A DNA stretch of 64,000 nucleotides, taken from positions 558,001 through 622,000 of the forward strand of contig NZ_JAWUDN010000001.1 of assembly GCF_044430645.1 (NCBI RefSeq). The letters are read 5' to 3'. This stretch comes from Ewingella allii (lineage in GTDB: Bacteria > Pseudomonadota > Gammaproteobacteria > Enterobacterales > Enterobacteriaceae). The notes below the pieces were generated by a model. It did not search any database and was not told where the DNA came from. It saw only the letters and a list, made by a program, of their open reading frames with translations. Each line of letters opens with the position of its first letter. Within the stretch, counting starts at the first letter, position 1. Positions 45,014 to 54,451 of this stretch are shown here, one piece after another. The translations under genes were made by a program, and so were the position numbers.

Positions 45014-45252
45014 GAATGAGTGTCGGCATTAGGGGTAATAATAAGAGGAAATATTATCACGCTAATGACTCTGTAGTGCCAACCGCGATTATTATGAATC
45101 CTTAGTAATATTGTAAGAAAAGTTATGAAATATTTAGCGCCAAACCTCAGCTTTTCTTCTGGATGATTGCGGTTGTTAAAAGCTTGCCATTATAATGAAA
45201 ACTGTGTTCTATTTTTTTTGAAACAAAACTAAAGCGGGCAGGTAAGAGAGTT

Positions 45253-46050
45253 ATGGCTAACGCAGATCTTGATAAACAACCGGATTCCGTCTCCTCAGTT
45301 CTGAAAGTTTTTGGCATTTTGCAGGCGCTGGGAGAAGAAAGAGAGATTGGTATTACTGAACTTTCGCAACGCGTGATGATGTCGAAAAGTACCGTCTATC
45401 GCTTTTTGCAGACGATGAAATCGCTAGGTTATGTGGCTCAGGAAGGCGAGTCTGAGAAATATTCTCTCACCTTGAAGTTATTTGAGCTGGGCGCGAAGGC
45501 GTTGCAGAACGTCGATCTTATTCGTAGCGCGGATATTCAAATGCGCGAGCTGTCTCGCTTAACCCGCGAAACCATTCATCTCGGCGCACTGGATGAGGAC
45601 GGCATTGGCATCGTTTATATTCATAAAATCGATTCCATGTACAACCTGCGCATGCATTCTCGCATTGGTCGCCGCAACCCACTGCACAGCACCGCCATTG
45701 GTAAAGTGCTGCTGGCGTGGGGTGAGCGAAGCGAAGTGGATTCATTGTTGTCAGAAATGGAATTTACCCGCAGTACCGAAAACACGCTGCTTGATGCAGA
45801 CGCGCTGCGTAACGCGCTGGTGAAGGTTCGCGAGCAGGGCTTTGGCGAAGATATTGAAGAGCAGGAGCAGGGGCTGCGTTGTATCGCCGTGCCGGTGTTT
45901 GACCGTTTCGGCGTGGTGACGGCTGGTTTAAGTATCTCCTTCCCGACCATTCGTTTCTCTGAAGAGAGCAAAAACGATTATGTCAGCATGCTGCATACTG
46001 CGGCGCGCAACATCTCCCAGCAACTGGGCTACCACGACTACCCGTTCTAA
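45253..46050 (+). CDS. kdgR: Pectin-degradation repressor KdgR
   Basis: A 265-residue IclR-family regulator with an N-terminal winged helix (ITELSQRVMMSKSTVYRFLQ, about 38-57) and an effector domain. KdgR binds 2-keto-3-deoxygluconate and releases operators of pectin and hexuronate genes. A perfect KdgR box lies between kduI and kdgF at 56259, so the target genes are in the same window. Sequence is close to the Dickeya/E. coli protein. Confidence 0.95.
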   Translation: MANADLDKQPDSVSSVLKVFGILQALGEEREIGITELSQRVMMSKSTVYRFLQTMKSLGYVAQEGESEKYSLTLKLFELGAKALQNVDLIRSADIQMRELSRLTRETIHLGALDEDGIGIVYIHKIDSMYNLRMHSRIGRRNPLHSTAIGKVLLAWGERSEVDSLLSEMEFTRSTENTLLDADALRNALVKVREQGFGEDIEEQEQGLRCIAVPVFDRFGVVTAGLSISFPTIRFSEESKNDYVSMLHTAARNISQQLGYHDYPF

Positions 46051-46112
46051 TCCGCTGGCTCCCCTTACTCGTGCTAAACCAGGTTAGGGGAGACGGCCAC
46101 CCACTAGGCAAA

Positions 46113-46865
46113 TTAAGTTAAGTCAGAGAGCTTACGCCCGGCGTCGATCAGCTCTTTCAGCAGCATCTGGCGGCGCTCCTCTGGCGTGTCGCGACTGACC
46201 ATAAAGCAGATGGCGGCCACCGCCTGCCCCCCGCGAGAGCGAATTGGCGCGGCCATGCAGCAGGTAAAGCTCTCTGATAGGCCTTCCGTCATGCAGTATC
46301 CCAAATGCCCCGCGTAGTGGATCTCGTTGAGAAACGTCTGTTTATCCAGAATCTGACCATTGGCGAGCTGGTAGTCTTCTTCCGGGATCAGCTTGAGAAT
46401 ATCGCTATCCGACCAGTTGCTCAGCAGCAAGCGCCCGGTCGCTGTCCAGGTAATGGGCACTCGCACGCCGATATCTGAGGTGATTTTGAACGGATGCGCG
46501 TTACTTTCTGAGAGCACCACGGTGTATTTATTGCCTTCCAACATACAGAGTTGAACGGTTTCTCCATGGCGCGCCACAATCTCTACCATCAACTGATGAG
46601 CCCGGCGGATCAAGTCATTGTGCGCCATGTAGTCTGCACCGTAATAGTGCATCTCGCGGCCGAAAAATACCGCGCCGTCGGCATCTAACTCCAGTAGGCC
46701 AGCGTCACCCAACAGGCTCACTAAGTCATAGACGCTCGAGCGTGGAGCCCCGGTCGCTTCAATCAGATCCCGCATCGCCATGGGCCTGCCGGCAATATGC
46801 AATTGGCGAAAAATATCGATAACCCTGTCAACACCGCGCGCCCGCGATACTTTCTCATCTGGCAT
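46113..46865 (-). CDS. IclR-family regulator of the RidA-ABC-DSD1 operon
   Basis: A 250-residue IclR protein: winged helix at about 28-60 (MRDLIEATGAPRSSVYDLVS) and an effector domain with the usual C-terminal cysteine-containing CCMAAPIRSRGGQAVAAI segment. It is convergent with kdgR but only distantly related to it. It diverges from the RidA-transporter-enzyme operon, and the gap holds a repeat-type operator (47179-47215), so it most likely controls that operon in response to the imported compound. Confidence 0.85.
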   Translation of the reverse strand: MPDEKVSRARGVDRVIDIFRQLHIAGRPMAMRDLIEATGAPRSSVYDLVSLLGDAGLLELDADGAVFFGREMHYYGADYMAHNDLIRRAHQLMVEIVARHGETVQLCMLEGNKYTVVLSESNAHPFKITSDIGVRVPITWTATGRLLLSNWSDSDILKLIPEEDYQLANGQILDKQTFLNEIHYAGHLGYCMTEGLSESFTCCMAAPIRSRGGQAVAAICFMVSRDTPEERRQMLLKELIDAGRKLSDLT

Positions 46866-47178
46866 AAGCCAACTCCCCTGTGGTAATGGTGCGGACGGAA
46901 TATATTCAACGCATCATACACGGCCCAATGAATTTAACCCATCCCCAGCGTTAAAGAATTAATCCTGATATCTATTTAAAGAGAAATAACCTGTTCTATT
47001 TTGGTGCCCCACTTTAGCGCGCTGCAATTAATGGCGGCAGAAGAAATAAGATAAAGATCACATTCTCATCCAAAGGCGCAGTGTGAAAGTTTTATTTATG
47101 AGACTCAGAACACATCGCCGAAAACTAATTAATCCAGTGCATATTGCAAAAGCTCATTTCCTATGCAAATCTGAGCTC

Positions 47179-47215
47179 GTCCGGTATCAGAGATTGATGT
47201 CCGGTATATCGGACA
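47179..47215. promoter_or_regulatory. Candidate IclR operator
   Basis: The 9-mer GTCCGGTAT occurs at 47179-47187 and 47199-47207, exactly 20 bp (two helical turns) apart. The second lies in an inverted repeat, TGTCCGGTATATCGGACA (47198-47215). It lies 50-90 bp before the RidA start in an otherwise featureless 401-bp divergent gap. Confidence 0.6.
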
Positions 47216-47266
47216 GTTGATGTGCCGATGCAGGCACAGCATTTTCCCACACAGGAGCAGTAATGC

Positions 47267-47659
47267 ATGGCGATTAAACGTTACGGTGTAGAAGGTGGAA
47301 CAGGCACTGGCGGCCAGAAACTCCCCTTCGCACGGGCCGTAGAGGCCGATGGCTGGTTATATATCTCCGGCCAGACGCCGATGATTGACGGCGAAGTCGT
47401 CGAGGGTGGCATCATTGAACAGACCCAACTGGCCTTCGACAACTGCTTAACCATCATGCGCGAAGCGGGTTATCAGGTAGAGGATGTGGTGCATGTCACG
47501 GCGGTATTAACTGACGCGCGCTATTTCAGTTCATTTAACAAAGTATTTAGTGAGATATTTAAAGGTCATCCTCCAGCCCGTATTTGTAGCGTTCAAGATT
47601 TAGTTGTGGACTGTAAAGTAGAAGTCGATATGAAATGCTTCCGCTCTGATCGTAAATAA
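47267..47659 (+). CDS. RidA-family enamine/imine deaminase
   Basis: A 130-residue YjgF/YER057c/UK114 protein. The conserved GHPPARICSV segment with the carboxylate-binding arginine is present, as is the FDNCL-I..AG helix. RidA proteins trimerise and hydrolyse reactive 2-aminoacrylate-type intermediates released by PLP dehydratases. It is the first gene of an operon ending in such an enzyme, which gives a direct rationale. Start ATG follows AGGAG. Confidence 0.88.
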   Translation: MAIKRYGVEGGTGTGGQKLPFARAVEADGWLYISGQTPMIDGEVVEGGIIEQTQLAFDNCLTIMREAGYQVEDVVHVTAVLTDARYFSSFNKVFSEIFKGHPPARICSVQDLVVDCKVEVDMKCFRSDRK

Positions 47660-47794
47660 TTATTTCAATTAAATTTGGCTATCGATTTATTTAATACTAC
47701 GACCGCACCGGGACAGTATTTATTCTCACCTGCTTTTCATTTTTCTGTGAAATTATTTTTCATATCAGTCTCCATTTATATAAAGAGAGAAAAA

Positions 47795-48631
47795 ATGAAT
47801 ACAACATCGCTGAAAGTAAGTGTCAAAGCCGCTGCCACCACCTTGGCATTGCTCATTCTGGCAGGCTGTACGCCGACCGACGATAAAAAAGCAGCCGGCG
47901 CTGCGCCACAATCCGCCCTGCAAACCGTCCTTCAGCGCGGCACGCTGCGAGTTGGCGACTGCCTGAGTTTCGCGCCATTCGGTTTCTACGATAAAGATAA
48001 TAACCCGGACGGCTATGACGTTGATTTAGCCAAAGCCCTCGCCAAAGAGATGGGCGTTAAGCTGGAAATGGTCAATACCACCAGCGCCAACCGAATTCCA
48101 AATCTGCAAACCAATAAAGTCGACGTGGTGTTCTGTAACTTCACGCGCAACCTTGATCGCGCTAAAGAAATTACCTTCACCAACCCTTACGTGGTGGCGA
48201 GCGAGGCAATGTTGGTGCGCAAAAATAGCGGTATTCAATCTGCCCATGATATGGCGGGTAAAACTATCGCGACGGTGAAAGGCTCAACCAACGGCGATGA
48301 AGTGCGCAATCTGGGTATTAAAGTCAATATCCAGGAATATGACTCCTCGCAGGCTGCCATTCTGGCGGTGAAACAGGGTCAGGCCGACGCCATGATTGAA
48401 GATAACAACTTCCTGGCGTATCAGGCCAAGCTCGACCCAACCCTGGCCGTGACCAATGAGGCGCTGGTGCCTCTTGAGTACAACGCCTTTGCCGTGAAAC
48501 AGGGCGATCAGGTGTGGGCTAACTATTTGAATGAGTTCCTCTTCGAGATTAACGCCTCTGGCGACAACGCCACGCTGTATCAGAAATGGTTTGGCAGCAA
48601 ACCTCGCTACCCGCTGAACCCACAATATTGA
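47795..48631 (+). CDS. Amino-acid ABC transporter binding lipoprotein
   Basis: A 278-residue solute-binding protein of the polar amino-acid (SBP 3) family. A lipoprotein signal ends in LILAGC, so it is anchored by Cys. The GTLRVGDCLSFAPFGFYD opening and the DVVFCNFTRNLDRAKEITFT lobe are typical. The ATG 47795 follows AAAGAGAGA; the frame is open to 47675. It should capture the substrate for the two permeases and ATPase that follow. Confidence 0.88.
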   Translation: MNTTSLKVSVKAAATTLALLILAGCTPTDDKKAAGAAPQSALQTVLQRGTLRVGDCLSFAPFGFYDKDNNPDGYDVDLAKALAKEMGVKLEMVNTTSANRIPNLQTNKVDVVFCNFTRNLDRAKEITFTNPYVVASEAMLVRKNSGIQSAHDMAGKTIATVKGSTNGDEVRNLGIKVNIQEYDSSQAAILAVKQGQADAMIEDNNFLAYQAKLDPTLAVTNEALVPLEYNAFAVKQGDQVWANYLNEFLFEINASGDNATLYQKWFGSKPRYPLNPQY

Positions 48632-48680
48632 TAGTAAAGGGCGCGGCAGCTGATGCCGCGCCACTCGAAGGAGTAGGACC

Positions 48681-49418
48681 ATGAGTTATCAATGGCTGAC
48701 CCTGTGGCGCTATGGCGATACGTTTCTTTCCGCCGCGTGGCTGACCCTGCAAGTCACTATTATCGCCTTTGCGCTGGCCTTAGCGCTGGGACTTATCTCG
48801 GCGTTGGCGAAGTCATCCCGTCTGGCGGTGGTGCGCTGGATAAGCCACTGCTATGTCGAATTTATCCGTAACACGCCGGTGTTATTGCAGATATTCATCA
48901 TTTTCTTCGGCCTGCCTTCCATGGGCATCACCATGAGTGCCTTCACCGCAGGCGTATTGGCGCTGGGGATTAACGTCGGGGCTTATCTTTCAGAAACCTT
49001 TCGTGCGGGTATTCAGTCAGTGCCGAAAGGTCAGCTAGAGGCCGCGTGGGTGCTGGGTATTCCGAAAAGTCAGGTGTTTATCAGCGTGGTGCTGCCCCAG
49101 GCCGCGCGGGCAGTATGGCCAGCCATCATTAACAACCTGATCCAGCTGCTGCTGGGTACTTCGCTGCTGTCGGCCATCGCGCTGCCGGAACTGACCGGCA
49201 CGGCCACGGTGATTAACGCCCGCACGTTGCTCTATATCCAGACCTTCAGCATCGTGACGGTCATCTATCTACTGTTTAGCAATATTTTCTCGTGGCTTGG
49301 GAGTGTGGCGGGGCGGAAGTTATTCCATCCGGCGCTGGTGACCTCGAGTAAAAGAGCCGCATGGTGGCAGCCGATGAAATGGCTGACCCCTACAGCGAAA
49401 GGAGGGAAAACCTCATGA
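48681..49418 (+). CDS. Amino-acid ABC transporter permease 1
   Basis: A 245-residue HisM/GlnP-type permease with about five helices and the EAA loop (EAAWVLGIPKSQVFISVVLP). Its stop overlaps the next permease start (ATGA). The unusually long basic C-terminal tail is of no known meaning. Confidence 0.88.
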   Translation: MSYQWLTLWRYGDTFLSAAWLTLQVTIIAFALALALGLISALAKSSRLAVVRWISHCYVEFIRNTPVLLQIFIIFFGLPSMGITMSAFTAGVLALGINVGAYLSETFRAGIQSVPKGQLEAAWVLGIPKSQVFISVVLPQAARAVWPAIINNLIQLLLGTSLLSAIALPELTGTATVINARTLLYIQTFSIVTVIYLLFSNIFSWLGSVAGRKLFHPALVTSSKRAAWWQPMKWLTPTAKGGKTS

Positions 49419-50059
49419 GCGATTTAATCACCAGTTCTCTACCCATCTTGCTGCAAGGCTTGGGGATCACTTTAATGCTCTCGGTGGCGGCCATTATCGG
49501 CAGCACCTTGCTCGGCCTGCTGGCGGCGGTATTGCGCACCAGTAATCTGCCGATAGCCAAGCAGATCGCCGTGCTCTATACCGAGCTGTTTCGCGGCACG
49601 CCGGTGCTGATAACCCTGATGTTTATCTATTTTGGCGTGGCCTACTTCGGCTATGACATCAACCTGTTCGCGGCGGGCATTCTGGGCCTGAGTATTTACC
49701 AAGGGGCTTATATCGCCGAAGTGTTTCGCGGCGGGATTGAAGCCGTGCCGAAAGGCCAGTGGGAAGTCTCATGGATCCTCGGCCTGTCGAAACGCCAAAC
49801 CTTTATGAGCGTGGTTCTGCCACAAACCCGTGGCATCGTGCTGCCGCCGCTCGTCGGCCAATATCTGTCTCTGATTAAAGATACGTCGATTGTCAGCATG
49901 ATTGGCATGTCCGAGCTGATGCACCAAGGTCAGGCGATTGTCGACCGCATCGGCCAGCCGGTGGTGATTTACGGCCTTGTTTCCTTGCTCTATTTCGCGG
50001 TCTGCTTCCCGCTTTCGCGTTGGGTTCAACATCATCAAACCAGGAGTCAGTTATCATGA
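49415..50059 (+). CDS. Amino-acid ABC transporter permease 2
   Basis: A 214-residue permease of the same family, pairing with the first to form the channel. The EAA loop WEVSWILGLSKRQTFMSVVLP is intact. ATG 49415 overlaps the upstream TGA and follows AAAGGAGGG, an excellent ribosome site. The downstream ATPase start again overlaps its stop. Confidence 0.88.
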   Translation: MSDLITSSLPILLQGLGITLMLSVAAIIGSTLLGLLAAVLRTSNLPIAKQIAVLYTELFRGTPVLITLMFIYFGVAYFGYDINLFAAGILGLSIYQGAYIAEVFRGGIEAVPKGQWEVSWILGLSKRQTFMSVVLPQTRGIVLPPLVGQYLSLIKDTSIVSMIGMSELMHQGQAIVDRIGQPVVIYGLVSLLYFAVCFPLSRWVQHHQTRSQLS

Positions 50060-50793
50060 GTAAACCCGCCATTACGCTGAATAATGTGACGAAATCGTTC
50101 GGCTCTACCCAAGTGCTGAAAGAGATCAGTCTGGACGTCTCACTGGGCGAGGTGCTGGTGCTGATTGGTGCTTCTGGCTCCGGAAAAAGTACCGTGCTGC
50201 GCATCATGAGTGGTCTGGAAACCGCCGACAGTGGCGAAATCTGGGTCAACAATGTGCCGCTGCATGACAAGAAGCGCTCCCGCGAGATCTGCGGCCACGT
50301 CGGCATGGTGTTCCAGCAATTCAACCTGTTCCCACACAAAACCGCGCTGGGCAATGTCACGCTGGCGCTGATTAAGGCGCAAAAGCTCTCCGTGGCCGAA
50401 GCCAACAAGCGCGGCATGGCGGCGCTGGCGCGCGTCGGTCTGTCCGAGCGTTCACACCATTATCCGGCCCAGCTCTCCGGCGGCCAGCAGCAGCGCGTGG
50501 CGATCGCCCGTGCGCTGGCGGTCGAACCCAAAATCATGTTCTTCGATGAAGCCACGTCGGCACTCGACCCAGAGCTGGTGGGCGAAGTCATGGAAGTGAT
50601 GCGCAGTCTGGCCCGCGAGGGCATGACCATGGTGGTGGTGACCCATGAGATGGGCTTTGCGCGTAAAACCGCCGACCGCGTGGTGTTTATGGACCAAGGG
50701 GGGATTGCCGAGCAGGGCACCCCGGAGCAGATTTTTGTTAATCCACAAAATCAGCGTACCCAGCAATTCTTATCCCGCGTGCTTGAGCACTAA
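50056..50793 (+). CDS. Amino-acid ABC transporter ATPase
   Basis: A 245-residue ABC ATPase of the GlnQ/HisP type: Walker A GASGSGKST (about 36-44), Q-loop in MVFQQFNLFPH, signature LSGGQQQR, Walker B IMFFDEAT and H-loop VVTHE. It overlaps permease 2 by four bases. Confidence 0.93.
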   Translation: MSKPAITLNNVTKSFGSTQVLKEISLDVSLGEVLVLIGASGSGKSTVLRIMSGLETADSGEIWVNNVPLHDKKRSREICGHVGMVFQQFNLFPHKTALGNVTLALIKAQKLSVAEANKRGMAALARVGLSERSHHYPAQLSGGQQQRVAIARALAVEPKIMFFDEATSALDPELVGEVMEVMRSLAREGMTMVVVTHEMGFARKTADRVVFMDQGGIAEQGTPEQIFVNPQNQRTQQFLSRVLEH

Positions 50794-50804
50794 TCGGAGG
50801 AAGC

Positions 50805-52076
50805 ATGTCTGTTCAATTTCCATTGCGGGCCGACGGCCAGCTTGACCCACAGCAGGCCGCTCCGCGCTTTAAATCAGTAGCGGGCGCGGGCGATGCCCCT
50901 CTGCCACAGGGCACCGCGGTATTAAGTAGCGATAAGGTCTTTTCGCCGCTGATGATCATGAAGCAGTCGGCGTTAGAAAATAATTTGCGCCAGCTGGCGG
51001 CTTTCTGCCGGGAGAATGGCGTGACGCTGGCGGCGCACGGCAAAACATCGATGTCGCCGTGCGTGCTTCGCCGCGCCATTAGCGAAGGCGGGGCTTGGGG
51101 GCTGGGGGCGGCAACCCCGGCTCAGGTGCGCGCACTGCGCCAGTTCGGTATTCGCAACGTGTTTTTAGCCAATGAGCTGGTGGACCCGGCGGGGATCCGC
51201 TGGATCGGCCAGTGGCAGCAGGATCATCCCGACCACGGCTTCCTCTGTTATGTCGATTCGCTACAAGGCGTGAAGCTGCTGGAGCAGAATCTGGGTGACA
51301 GCCAGATCTCCGTGCTGTTGGAGATGTCAGTCAGCGGCGGCCGTACCGGCTGTCGGTCGCAGGAGGAGGCAGTTAGCATCGCCGAAGCCATTGCTGCCAG
51401 CAGCCAACTGCGGCTGGTCGGCGTGGCGGGGTATGAAGGCGCACTGGGCGCAGGGCGCGACGCGGCGGGCATTGCGCGAGTGAACGCCTATTGCGAAATG
51501 ATGATCGCCACGGCGGCGCGATTGGCCGACAAGCAGCTGTTCGCCAGTGACAACATTATTCTTAGCGCGGGGGGCGGGGCGTGGTTTGACGTGGTGACGT
51601 CCTGCTTCACGGCGGCCAGCTTGCCTCTGCCGATCACGCCGCTGATCCGCTCGGGTGCCTACATGGCCCACGACAGCGGACTCTATTCGCGCATAGCGCC
51701 CTTTGCCCAGCCGGGCGCAACCCACCATTTCGAAGCGTCATTGGAAATCTGGGGCAGGGTGCTGTCTCGCCCCGAGCCGGGACTGGCTTTTGTGGATTTT
51801 GGCCGTCGCGACGTGCCTTTTGACCAAGATTTGCCAAACCCGCTGTGGATCCGCAATACCGACGGCAGCGAGCCGCGCGCGGCCAGCCATTTGACTATCA
51901 GTGACGTGAACGACCAGCATGCCTATTTGCTGCTGCCGGAGGATGAGAAGCTCCAGCCGGGAGATTGGGTCGGGTGCGGCATTTCCCATCCATGCACCGC
52001 CTTTGATAAATGGCGCTACCTGCCGCTGGTGGATGACAACTACTGCGTCACGGATGCGCTGGAAACCGCGTTTTAA
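50805..52076 (+). CDS. DSD1-type PLP enzyme (D-serine dehydratase-like)
   Basis: A 423-residue fold-type III PLP enzyme: alanine-racemase-like N-terminal domain with PLP lysine Lys80 in AAHGKTS, then a DSD1 C-terminal domain whose His395-Pro-Cys397 corresponds to the zinc site of D-serine dehydratase and 3-hydroxy-D-aspartate enzymes. Relatives dehydrate D-serine or D-threonine or cleave D-threonine; the exact reaction is open. It ends the operon after RidA and the transporter and has its own GGAGG site, 11 bases after the ATPase. Confidence 0.85.
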   Translation: MSVQFPLRADGQLDPQQAAPRFKSVAGAGDAPLPQGTAVLSSDKVFSPLMIMKQSALENNLRQLAAFCRENGVTLAAHGKTSMSPCVLRRAISEGGAWGLGAATPAQVRALRQFGIRNVFLANELVDPAGIRWIGQWQQDHPDHGFLCYVDSLQGVKLLEQNLGDSQISVLLEMSVSGGRTGCRSQEEAVSIAEAIAASSQLRLVGVAGYEGALGAGRDAAGIARVNAYCEMMIATAARLADKQLFASDNIILSAGGGAWFDVVTSCFTAASLPLPITPLIRSGAYMAHDSGLYSRIAPFAQPGATHHFEASLEIWGRVLSRPEPGLAFVDFGRRDVPFDQDLPNPLWIRNTDGSEPRAASHLTISDVNDQHAYLLLPEDEKLQPGDWVGCGISHPCTAFDKWRYLPLVDDNYCVTDALETAF

Positions 52077-52095
52077 GCACTAAGTGTCTGAAATA

Positions 52096-52133
52096 CAAAA
52101 AGGCCGCAACGTTATCCGTCGCGGCCTTTTTTA
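52096..52133. terminator. Terminator between the DSD1 gene and tcyP
   Basis: AAAAAGGCCGC / GCGGCCTTTTT perfect stem with T tails in both directions, between convergent genes. Confidence 0.9.
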
Positions 52134-52157
52134 TGGGGCTAGTGGGTCAATACTGAA

Positions 52158-53549
52158 TTAGCGATGAGCCAGTTCGGCGTTCTCATCGGCGTCCAATACG
52201 GACTTATCAGTCTGGCGCAGCAACTGGCTGGTGATGGTACCGGCAGTCATTGAGCCGCTGACGTTCAGCGCGGTACGACCCATATCAATCAACGGTTCGA
52301 CTGAAATCAGCAGGGCAACCAGCGTTACCGGCAGGCCCATCGCTGGCAGCACGATCAGCGCCGCGAAGGTTGCACCGCCGCCCACGCCAGCAACACCGGC
52401 AGAGCTGAGGGTCACGATACCGACGAGGGTTGCGATCCACATTGGGTCAAACGGGTTAATGCCCACGGTTGGCGCAACCATCACCGCGAGCATGGTCGGA
52501 TAGAGACCCGCACAGCCGTTTTGACCAATGGTGGCACCAAAGGACGCCGCGAAGCTGGCGATTGATTCAGGAATACCCAGACGACGCGTTTGCGCTTCAA
52601 CGCTCAGCGGAATAGAAGCAGCGCTAGAACGGCTGGTGAAGGCAAACGTCAGCACCGGCCATACTTTGCGGAAGAATTTCGCTGGGTTAATGCCGGTGAA
52701 AGAGAGCAGCACCGCGTGAACCACAAACATAATGGCCAGACCCAAATAGGAGGCCACCACGAAGCTACCCAGCTTCACGATATCCTGCACGTTAGAGCCG
52801 GCAACCACTTTGGTCATCAGGGCCAGCACGCCGTATGGAGTCAGCTTCATTACCAGACGAACCAGTTTCATCACCCAGGCTTGCAGAGTGTCGATGAACG
52901 CCAGCACGCGCGGGCCTTTCTCTTGGTCATCTTTAACCAGTTGCAGGGCAGCAACGCCAACAAAGGCAGCGAAGATAACCACGCTGATGATCGACGTCGG
53001 GCTTGCGCCAGTTAAATCGGCAAACGGGTTTTTCGGAATGAAGGACAGGATCAGCTGCGGCATGGTCAAGTCAGCGACTTTACCCACATAGTTGCTTTGC
53101 AGCGCAGACAGACGAGCCGTTTCTTGAGCACCCTGCACCAGACCGTTCGCGGTCAGGCCGAACAGGCCGGTGACAAACACACCTACCAAGGCTGCGATAA
53201 GCGTGGTGAACAACAGCGTGCCGATAGTCAGGAAGCTGATTTTACCCAGTGAAGAGGCGTTATGCAGCTTGGCAACCGCACTCAGAATGGACACAAATAC
53301 CAGCGGCATAACGATCATTTGCAGCAGCTGCACATAACCATTCCCGACGATATTGAACCAGGTAATAGAGGTTTTCAGTACTGGGTTGTCAGAGCCGTAA
53401 ATCAGCTGTAATGCCAGACCAAACACTACGCCAATCACCAAACCGACCAGTACTTTTTTTGCCAGACTCCACTGCTTGTGGCGGGTTTGCGCCAAAAGTA
53501 GAAGGAGGGCGACGAAGACCACCACGTTAATCACGAGCGGAAGATTCAT
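52158..53549 (-). CDS. tcyP: L-cystine transporter TcyP (YdjN)
   Basis: A 463-residue sodium/dicarboxylate symporter-family protein with about nine helices. The SRSSAASIPLSVE and ATIGQNGCAGLYPTML hairpin-loop motifs match E. coli TcyP, the proton-type cystine importer. Single gene; in E. coli it is activated by CysB. Confidence 0.92.
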   Translation of the reverse strand: MNLPLVINVVVFVALLLLLAQTRHKQWSLAKKVLVGLVIGVVFGLALQLIYGSDNPVLKTSITWFNIVGNGYVQLLQMIVMPLVFVSILSAVAKLHNASSLGKISFLTIGTLLFTTLIAALVGVFVTGLFGLTANGLVQGAQETARLSALQSNYVGKVADLTMPQLILSFIPKNPFADLTGASPTSIISVVIFAAFVGVAALQLVKDDQEKGPRVLAFIDTLQAWVMKLVRLVMKLTPYGVLALMTKVVAGSNVQDIVKLGSFVVASYLGLAIMFVVHAVLLSFTGINPAKFFRKVWPVLTFAFTSRSSAASIPLSVEAQTRRLGIPESIASFAASFGATIGQNGCAGLYPTMLAVMVAPTVGINPFDPMWIATLVGIVTLSSAGVAGVGGGATFAALIVLPAMGLPVTLVALLISVEPLIDMGRTALNVSGSMTAGTITSQLLRQTDKSVLDADENAELAHR

Positions 53550-53742
53550 ACCCAGATCTCCAAATTTCTAATTATGTTTTGCTTTTTGATGTCCCCAATG
53601 CGGGGAATGCACCATCCCATAGCGTTGGGGCATAGAATAACAGTTCATTTGGAGGGGGATTTATATCCAAAAAGAATGCTTTATAACTTTATGAGCTAAA
53701 AACGGCTTAAATATGCCTTTTGCGGTTGTTTTATGCGCGATT

Positions 53743-54300
53743 TTAGGTGATCAGGTTCAATAATTTGCTAAATGACTCCGGCTTGATTGCACCAATAATG
53801 GGCGTCCAGTCGGGCCAGAACAGGGTGAAGCCCACCAAGAGTAAACATAATGTGCGCTCCAGCTGGTTGCCTTTCTGGCTATTGATCAGCGGCAGGCGAA
53901 AACGCCAGCGGCAAGGCCACAGCAGAGGTACTCCGGCAGGGGTCAGCATGTCCGCCAGTATATGGCTGAGGTAGCCTATAATCATGCCGTGGAAGGCGTC
54001 GATAGGGATCACCCAATCATGAGGGAAATGGGTACGCATCAGGAAAATGCCGCCGACCACCGCCAACAGGCTATGGGTGAACCCCCGATGCCCAAAGACT
54101 CGGGCAATGGGCGCGGAAACCCACTTAAGCCGCTGGCCTATTAGCGATTTTGGGTGATCAATGTCGGGCAGCAGTGACGTCAGCAGCGAGGCTGGGATAA
54201 TATGCCACCAGTCCCCGTGCGCCAGCTCTGGAGAGAGCTGCGCTTTTTTGGCGAATACCGCACAGGCGATTGAAAATATGAGATGGCCTTCCGCCGTCAT
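53743..54300 (-). CDS. ydjM: YdjM, SOS-regulated membrane metal-dependent hydrolase
   Basis: A 185-residue DUF457/YdjM inner-membrane protein. It has the family's Asp-His motifs: LPDIDHPKS (about 45-53), GHRGFTHS and YLSHILADM. ATG 54300 is chosen, as in E. coli; an open frame runs to 54354 across the LexA box. E. coli ydjM is LexA-regulated, and the box here lies 19 bases upstream. Function is unknown. Confidence 0.9.
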   Translation of the reverse strand: MTAEGHLIFSIACAVFAKKAQLSPELAHGDWWHIIPASLLTSLLPDIDHPKSLIGQRLKWVSAPIARVFGHRGFTHSLLAVVGGIFLMRTHFPHDWVIPIDAFHGMIIGYLSHILADMLTPAGVPLLWPCRWRFRLPLINSQKGNQLERTLCLLLVGFTLFWPDWTPIIGAIKPESFSKLLNLIT

Positions 54301-54318
54301 GACGCTTCCGAACTTAAT

Positions 54319-54338
54319 AACTGTTATTTTATCCAGTA
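54319..54338. promoter_or_regulatory. LexA (SOS) box of ydjM
   Basis: AACTGTTATTTTATCCAGTA fits the CTG-N10-CAG core with AT-rich centre and matches the flanking A/T. It lies immediately before the ydjM start, as in E. coli. Confidence 0.8.
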
Positions 54339-54403
54339 TAAGTGAAACTGTCACAATCAGGGAAGAGTTACCCTGTAACGAATTGTCAACTATTTGATAT
54401 ATA

Positions 54404-54435
54404 ATAAAAAAGACGCCATTTTAGGCGTCTTTTTA
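54404..54435 (-). terminator. Terminator of kduI-kduD
   Basis: AAAAAGACGCC / GGCGTCTTTTT stem followed on the minus strand by T-rich sequence, 17 bases beyond the kduD stop. It also separates kduD from the ydjM promoter. Confidence 0.85.
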
Positions 54436-54451
54436 GTGCGAATCTCAGAGA

